Positions 16,716-20,736 of a stretch of DNA of 20,736 nt are shown piece by piece. Position 1 is the stretch's first letter; each line of letters opens with the position of its first letter. The DNA is taken from the NCBI GenBank assembly GCA_029560815.1, contig JAKQKF010000515.1, positions 1-20,736 of the forward strand. The letters are read 5' to 3'. The position numbers and the translations under genes were made by a program. The stretch is from a bacterium (GTDB lineage Bacteria > KSB1 > UBA2214). The notes beneath the pieces were generated by a model, which did not search any database, was not told the DNA's origin, and saw only the letters and a list, made by a program, of their open reading frames with translations.

Positions 16716-17015
16716 TCACCCTTCTCCGTCACTTCTTTTTGAGCCGAAGAGCGCATCAAGCCTGCGGCGGGCTTGCTCCGCCTTGCTGTCCTTTTCAGCC
16801 GGCTGACCGGCAGCGCTGAAATAGTCGCAAAAATTGCCCATCTCTTTCTCTTTTACCCACTCCGCCTGGGGTTCGCGGCAGCCATGATAGGCCAGGGGAT
16901 CATAAAAGCGGCAGTTACGGCAGCAGTGCAGGTAGCTGCTGCACCGGCTGCAGAGCTGCTGCCGGCCGGGCTTGCCCTCCACCTGGATTTCACTTTTACA
17001 GTTGTAGCAGAACAT
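16716..17015 (-). CDS. Small cysteine-rich zinc-ribbon protein
   Basis: A 99-residue cytoplasmic protein with nine cysteines at 3, 6, 22, 25, 31, 32, 35, 46 and 63. CYNC (3-6) and CSRC (22-25) form one four-Cys zinc ribbon; CRNC (32-35) with Cys46 and Cys63 could make a second metal site. The middle block CRFYDP, then GCREP and FCDYF, is a recurring arrangement in small uncharacterised proteins. The C-terminal 30 residues are charged and helical (QARRRLDALFG). The ATG at 17015 is fixed by AAGGAG five bases upstream; an open stretch of 14 codons before it is not part of the gene. It is last in the fabF-rnc-dehydrogenase-YigZ run, 97 bp behind YigZ. Function unknown; nucleic-acid or protein binding is a guess from the fold. 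Confidence 0.75.
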   Translation of the reverse strand: MFCYNCKSEIQVEGKPGRQQLCSRCSSYLHCCRNCRFYDPLAYHGCREPQAEWVKEKEMGNFCDYFSAAGQPAEKDSKAEQARRRLDALFGSKRSDGEG

Positions 17016-17020
17016 CTGCT

Positions 17021-17026
17021 CTCCTT
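17021..17026 (-). promoter_or_regulatory. Ribosome binding site that sets the zinc-ribbon start
   Basis: AAGGAG on the minus strand, five bases before the ATG at 17015. This decides against the more upstream in-frame ATG at 17057. Confidence 0.7.
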
Positions 17027-17057
17027 GATCGTTTACATCGCTACCCTCCCCGCTCAT

Positions 17058-17107
17058 GGCCGGAGCGGGTACCGGGTTTTATGACTATATACTTTGGCCG
17101 GAGCGGG
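17058..17107. repeat. 12-bp direct repeat, 38 bp apart
   Basis: GGCCGGAGCGGG occurs at 17058-17069 and again at 17096-17107, the second copy touching the space just before the YigZ stop codon. The first copy also pairs with CCCGCTC at 17049-17055 (7-bp stem). No function is evident. Confidence 0.5.
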
Positions 17108-17112
17108 CGGGA

Positions 17113-17715
17113 TCAGAATCTGATCTGCCCGTGGGTCATCTCGACAGCTTCGGCGCGGAAAGGTTCGGCTTCCTGGAGCCGCAGGGCCAGTTTCAGGCGT
17201 ACCTCCTCCCCGTACTCCGATTCCTCGATTGCGGCCCCGTGCCGTTCGATCAGCTTCATCACCGCATTGAGATGGTCGTACCCCACCGCCAGCTCCAGCG
17301 ATCTTGTCAGCCAGATGCGCCGGACGCCAGCCTGCTCCAGCGTCAGCGCAGTGCTCTCTGAGTAGGCGCGGACGAGTCCGCCGGTGCCGAGTTTGGTACC
17401 GCCGAAGTAGCGTACAACGACAATGACAAGGTTGGTGAGATCGCGTCCGGTGATGACCTGGAGGATGGGTTTGCCCGCCGTGCCGGAGGGTTCGCCGTCA
17501 TCGGAAAAGCGGCTGTTCTCCCCGGTGCCGCTCCCCAGGCGCCAGGCATAGCAGTGGTGGGTGGCATCAAAAAAACGTTTGCGCAGTCCGGCGAGAAAGG
17601 CCTCCGCCTCCTCGCGCCCAGCCGCAGGTGCGGCGAAGCCGAGGAACCGGGAGCCCTTGATCTTGAGCGTGGATTCGGCCGCGCCCGCGATGGTCTGAAA
17701 GAAATCCTGATTCAT
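17113..17715 (-). CDS. yigZ: YigZ/IMPACT family protein
   Basis: A 200-residue protein of the widespread YigZ/IMPACT (UPF0029) family. The N-terminal domain (about 1-125) has SRFLGF, ATHHCYAWR at 51-59, DDGEPSGTAGKPIL at 72-85 and VVVRYFGGTKLGTGGLVRAY at 99-118, all hallmarks. The C-terminal domain (about 130-200) matches the ferredoxin-like DUF1949 domain of bacterial members. Eukaryotic IMPACT regulates Gcn2; the bacterial role is unsettled, and ribosome or nucleic-acid association has been suggested from structure. Length is normal. The ATG lies 35 bp after the acyl-CoA dehydrogenase stop, with no visible Shine-Dalgarno. Confidence 0.92.
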   Translation of the reverse strand: MNQDFFQTIAGAAESTLKIKGSRFLGFAAPAAGREEAEAFLAGLRKRFFDATHHCYAWRLGSGTGENSRFSDDGEPSGTAGKPILQVITGRDLTNLVIVVVRYFGGTKLGTGGLVRAYSESTALTLEQAGVRRIWLTRSLELAVGYDHLNAVMKLIERHGAAIEESEYGEEVRLKLALRLQEAEPFRAEAVEMTHGQIRF

Positions 17716-17750
17716 AATCTGGTGGCGCCGCGGGAGCAGCGGCCGTGCTG

Positions 17751-18911
17751 CTAGACCCCGCCGGCGGATTCCTTGATGACGTGGCGCGCGATCACGCCGC
17801 GCTGGATCTGGTTGGTGCCTTCATAGATCTGGGTGATCTTGGCGTCGCGCATATATTTTTCGACCGGATAGTCCTTCATATAGCCATAGCCGCCAAAAAT
17901 CTGCACGGCGTCGGTGGTGACGCGCATGGCGACGTCTCCGGCCAGCAGCTTGCACATCGCCGATTCGCGGCCGTAATCCCTGGCGCCGGCGTCGATCATG
18001 CGCGCTGTGGCGTAGACCAGCGCGCGCGCAGCTTCCACCTGCGTGGCCATGTCGGCGAGCATGAACTGGATGCCCTGAAAAGCGGATATGGGCTGGCCGA
18101 ACTGCTGGCGGGTGCGGGCATAGCGCACGGCATGGTCGAGAGCACCCTGAGCAATGCCGACCGCCTGGGCGGCCACGCCGGGACGCGAGCGGTCGAGGGT
18201 TTTCATGGCGATGACAAAGCCCATCCCCTCCTTGCCGAGCAGATTCTCCCGCGGGATCGCGCAGTCCTGAAAGACCACCTCGCAGGTGGCCGAGGCGCGG
18301 ATGCCCATCTTGTCCTCTTTTTTACCAAAGATCAATCCCGGTGTCCCCTCCTCGACGAGAAAGGCGGTAGCGCCGCGGGCCCCGCGTTTGGGATCAGTGG
18401 TGGCGATGACGGTGTAGTAGCGGGACACGCCCCCGTTGGTAATGAAATGTTTGGTGCCGTTGAGGATATAGTGGTCGCCCTCGAGCCGGGCAGTGGTCTG
18501 AATCGCTCCCGCGTCCGAACCCGCCTCCGGTTCGGTCAGGCAAAAGGCGGCGAGCCCTTCGCCGGCGGCGAGCACGGGCAGATGGCGGCGTTTCTGTTCC
18601 TCTGTTCCGGCGATAAGAATCGGAAATGTGCCGAGCGCCGTGCCGGCCATGGCCAGGGCGATACCGCCGCAAGCCCTGGAGAACTCTTCCGTGACCAGGG
18701 CCATCTCCGTAATGCCGCCACCCATGCCCTCGTACTCCTCCGGGATCCACAGGCGAAAAAAGTCCATGCGCGCCATCTCGCGGACGATGGGCCAGGGAAA
18801 TTCGGCGCTGCGGTCGTATTCAGCCGCCGCCGGCGCGATGGTACCGGCCGCAAATTCACGCGCCAGCTGCTGCAGGGTTGCCTGCATCTCGGTCAGATAA
18901 TAGTTCATCAT
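17751..18911 (-). CDS. Acyl-CoA dehydrogenase
   Basis: A 386-residue FAD enzyme that introduces the alpha-beta double bond in acyl-CoA and passes electrons to electron-transfer flavoprotein. Length and order are standard: N-terminal helical domain, the FCLTEPEAGSDAG FAD/substrate motif near 123-135, the middle beta domain, and the C-terminal helical domain with RQQFGQPISAFQGIQF and FGGYGYMKDYPVEKYMRD. The catalytic base is Glu364 in YEGTNQIQR, the position used by short- and medium-chain and butyryl-CoA dehydrogenases (not the isovaleryl type), so a short- or medium-chain acyl-CoA is likely. The first ATG (18911) overlaps the rnc stop as ATGA, which indicates translational coupling. No ETF genes are in view. 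Chain-length specificity cannot be read from the sequence. Confidence 0.93.
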   Translation of the reverse strand: MMNYYLTEMQATLQQLAREFAAGTIAPAAAEYDRSAEFPWPIVREMARMDFFRLWIPEEYEGMGGGITEMALVTEEFSRACGGIALAMAGTALGTFPILIAGTEEQKRRHLPVLAAGEGLAAFCLTEPEAGSDAGAIQTTARLEGDHYILNGTKHFITNGGVSRYYTVIATTDPKRGARGATAFLVEEGTPGLIFGKKEDKMGIRASATCEVVFQDCAIPRENLLGKEGMGFVIAMKTLDRSRPGVAAQAVGIAQGALDHAVRYARTRQQFGQPISAFQGIQFMLADMATQVEAARALVYATARMIDAGARDYGRESAMCKLLAGDVAMRVTTDAVQIFGGYGYMKDYPVEKYMRDAKITQIYEGTNQIQRGVIARHVIKESAGGV

Positions 18912-19675
18912 GCTTTCGATTTCTCCTGCTTCTGATAGAGAAGATTCAGGGCCTCCTCGGCAGCGTGCTGCTCGGCCACTTTTTTGGAAGTGCCGGTGCC
19001 GGAGCCATGCTTGCTGCCGTTGATAAAGACAGCGACGGTGAAGATCTTGTTGTGATCCGGGCCCTCCTCATTCTCAACCATATAGATCGGGCCGGTCTTG
19101 TTCTCACGCTGGCAGAATTCCAGCAGCAGGCTTTTGAAATTCTTGTACTGGGTCTCCTCCAGCAGGGAGGAGAGTCCAGTTACGATATGCCTGTGGATCA
19201 TCTTGCGGGCCGGTTCGAGTCCGCCATCCAGGTACATCGCTCCAATCAGGGCCTCGACCGCGTCGGAGAGAATGGAATCACGCGCCCGCCCCCCGGCACG
19301 CTCCTCGGAATCGTTGAGCAGCAGATACTTGCCCAGATCGAAATCGCGGCCGACGCGGCTTAGATTGACCCGGTTGACGAGAAGGGATTTGTAATTGGTC
19401 AGCACACCCTCCTCCTCATCCGGAAATTCGGTGTAGAGATTCTCGGTCACCACCAGTCCGAGGACCGAATCGCCGAGAAGCTCGAGACGTTCATTGGACT
19501 GCAGGCGGTCTTCGCCGGTATGGACAAGATAGGAACGATGTTTGAGGGCCTGGATCAGCAAGGACTGATCATGGAAGCGGTAGTTGATGATGCGCATCAG
19601 CTCTTCGAGCTGCGGCGTTTTAACTTCGCGGCGCGTTTTGAGAAGCTTGGACCAGGGGACTTTCAACCACTGCAT
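18908..19675 (-). CDS. rnc: Ribonuclease III
   Basis: RNase III cuts double-stranded RNA in rRNA and mRNA processing. The protein has 255 residues, with a 20-residue N-terminal extension. The endonuclease domain carries the signature NERLELLGD at 61-69 (Glu62, Glu65, Asp69) and the second metal-binding pair Asp138 and Glu141 in DAVEALIGA, so the active site is complete. The double-stranded RNA-binding domain is at about 178-248, with GSGTGTSKKVAEQHAAEEAL. The ATG at 19675 is preceded by GGAG at five bases; the open frame further upstream only mirrors fabF. It follows fabF by 91 bp, the order fabF-rnc found in many bacteria, and its stop overlaps the acyl-CoA dehydrogenase start. Confidence 0.96.
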   Translation of the reverse strand: MQWLKVPWSKLLKTRREVKTPQLEELMRIINYRFHDQSLLIQALKHRSYLVHTGEDRLQSNERLELLGDSVLGLVVTENLYTEFPDEEEGVLTNYKSLLVNRVNLSRVGRDFDLGKYLLLNDSEERAGGRARDSILSDAVEALIGAMYLDGGLEPARKMIHRHIVTGLSSLLEETQYKNFKSLLLEFCQRENKTGPIYMVENEEGPDHNKIFTVAVFINGSKHGSGTGTSKKVAEQHAAEEALNLLYQKQEKSKA

Positions 19676-19680
19676 AGATT

Positions 19681-19684
19681 CTCC
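19681..19684 (-). promoter_or_regulatory. Ribosome binding site that sets the rnc start
   Basis: GGAG on the minus strand, five bases before the ATG at 19675. It fixes the start of RNase III well inside a much longer open frame that extends up to 20143. Confidence 0.65.
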
Positions 19685-19766
19685 AGCAAATGGCAGTTCC
19701 GCAGAGTTGCCGCCGGGCTTTTCCGGCGCAAGGAATGAAGAGGATAAAAAAGGAGAGCCCGCACCC

Positions 19767-20736
19767 CTATTCGGCGATCCTCCTGAAGAGCAGAGTGACG
19801 TTATGTCCGCCGAAACCGAACGAGTTGGAGAGAGCCACTTCCACCCTGCGTTCTTTTGCCCGGTGAGGAGTATAGTCAAGATCGCAGAGAGGATCCGGCG
19901 TTTCAAGGTTTGCCGTCGGGTGGACGATCTGGCGTTGGATCGACATGATCGTGGCAATAGCCTCGACTGCTCCGGAGGCGCCGAGGAGATGGCCCAGCAT
20001 CGACTTGGAGGAACTGATCGAGAGCTGCCGGGCGTGATCACCGAAGAGCTTTTTGATCGCCAGGGTCTCGGTCTTGTCGTTGAGCGGCGTGGAGGTGCCG
20101 TGGGCGTTGATATAGTCGACAGCTTCGGGTGCGACTCCCGCACTCTTGAGCGCGCCCTTCATCGAGCGCACGGCGCCGTCGCCGGAGGGATCAGGAGCGG
20201 TGATGTGGTTGGCATCAGCGCTGAAACCATAACCACCCACCTCCGCGTAGATCCTTGCGCCGCGCCGTCTGGCGTGCTCCAGCTCTTCGAGCAGAAGAAC
20301 GGCGCCGCCTTCGCCCATGACGAAACCGTCGCGGTTAAGGTCGAAGGGCCGGCTGGCGCGTCCGGGCTCATCGTTGCGGGTGGAGAGGGCATGCATCGCA
20401 TTGAAGCCGGCTATACCCATGCGGTTGATCGGAGCTTCAGAGCCGCCGGCGAGAATGCCCTCCGCCTCGCCAAGGCGGATATGCGCACAGGCCAGCCCGA
20501 TGGCATGGGCTGCGGAGGCGCAGGCGGAGACAGTGGTGTAGTTGATCCCCGTCAGGCCATGACGGATGGCGATCAGGCCGGGGCAGATATCGGGAATGAG
20601 CATCGGAATGAGGAGAGGGCTGACGCGGCCGGGCCCGCGCTCGAAAAGGACCTGGCACTCCCGCTCAAAAACCTGCATGCCGCCAATGCCGGAGCCCAGA
20701 ATAACCCCATAGCGGTCGCGATCGAATTGATCAAAA
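19767..20736 (-). CDS. fabF: Beta-ketoacyl-ACP synthase II (N-terminus outside the window)
   Basis: FabF condenses malonyl-ACP with acyl-ACP in fatty acid elongation. About 322 residues are visible; roughly the first 90 are cut off by the window edge, and the frame continues through to base 20735 (GVILGSGIGG just before the first internal Met). The Cys-His-His triad is complete: TTVSACASAAHAI (Cys), INAHGTSTPLNDKTE (His) and SSSKSMLGHLLGASGA (His with its conserved Lys). The acyl-pocket and glycine-rich end SNSFGFGGHNV is normal. The rnc gene follows on the same strand. The order matches the common acpP-fabF-rnc cluster, so acpP may lie just beyond the window. Confidence 0.95.
   Translation of the reverse strand, partial: FDQFDRDRYGVILGSGIGGMQVFERECQVLFERGPGRVSPLLIPMLIPDICPGLIAIRHGLTGINYTTVSACASAAHAIGLACAHIRLGEAEGILAGGSEAPINRMGIAGFNAMHALSTRNDEPGRASRPFDLNRDGFVMGEGGAVLLLEELEHARRRGARIYAEVGGYGFSADANHITAPDPSGDGAVRSMKGALKSAGVAPEAVDYINAHGTSTPLNDKTETLAIKKLFGDHARQLSISSSKSMLGHLLGASGAVEAIATIMSIQRQIVHPTANLETPDPLCDLDYTPHRAKERRVEVALSNSFGFGGHNVTLLFRRIAE

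Noticed and set aside
17735..17752. AGCAGC/GCTGCT hairpin just after the acyl-CoA dehydrogenase stop as a terminator
   Set aside because: The stem has only six base pairs and no T-tract follows; the next gene continues on the same strand.
19676..20143. N-terminal extension of RNase III
   Set aside because: It lies in another frame of fabF, is Ser/Arg/Pro-rich, and the ribosome binding site fixes the start at 19675.

Overview
The window is a gene-dense, high-GC stretch of a bacterial chromosome. It has compact operons, clear purine-rich ribosome binding sites and no mobile elements, rRNA, tRNA or CRISPR arrays. Lipoprotein signals, an outer-membrane OmpA/TSP3 protein and a lipid-anchored patatin point to a Gram-negative, two-membrane bacterium. 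An ATP-citrate lyase, SelB and thrombospondin-type-3 OmpA repeats would suit an uncultured member of the FCB/Calditrichota/KSB1 neighbourhood. That placement is an inference with low confidence.

Layout. 1-188 (-): start of aspartate-semialdehyde dehydrogenase. 417-1340 (-): exported double-PDZ protein. 1478-2816 (+): DUF2752 membrane protein, then a TIM-barrel sugar-phosphate isomerase-like protein. 3120-6189 (+): a trehalase-like glycosidase followed closely by SelB. 6364-12367 (+): a two-subunit ATP-citrate lyase whose large subunit is far longer than usual, a DUF362 protein, and a lipoprotein with a repeated beta-solenoid pattern. A strong bidirectional terminator (12399-12436) separates this from the convergent OmpA/TSP3 gene (12454-14067, -). 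14294-15523 (+): a small membrane protein and a cytidylate-kinase-like protein. 15554-16468 (-): patatin lipoprotein. 16716-20736 (-): fabF (partial), rnc, acyl-CoA dehydrogenase, YigZ/IMPACT and a cysteine-rich zinc-ribbon protein, all on one strand.

Two results stand out. First, the ATP-citrate lyase large subunit (907 aa, against about 600 aa in the known two-subunit enzymes) appears to carry two complete citrate-synthase-like modules in tandem. The first has lost the catalytic His and Asp and the second keeps them, which suggests a built-in pseudo-dimer. Second, six gene starts share a near-identical promoter architecture, CTTG-N3, exactly 17 bp, TA-N3-T. This gives a self-consistent picture of the housekeeping promoter of this organism and defines the transcription units: asd, DUF2752-isomerase, trehalase-selB, acl, the 14294 gene and the patatin gene.

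How the genes fit together. fabF, rnc and the acyl-CoA dehydrogenase are consecutive, and rnc and the dehydrogenase overlap by ATGA. The ATP-citrate lyase would make cytosolic acetyl-CoA and oxaloacetate from citrate (or run in a reductive TCA cycle) and could feed lipid synthesis. SelB shows the organism decodes UGA as selenocysteine, although no selenoprotein or other sel gene is visible here. The rest are envelope proteins or poorly characterised families.
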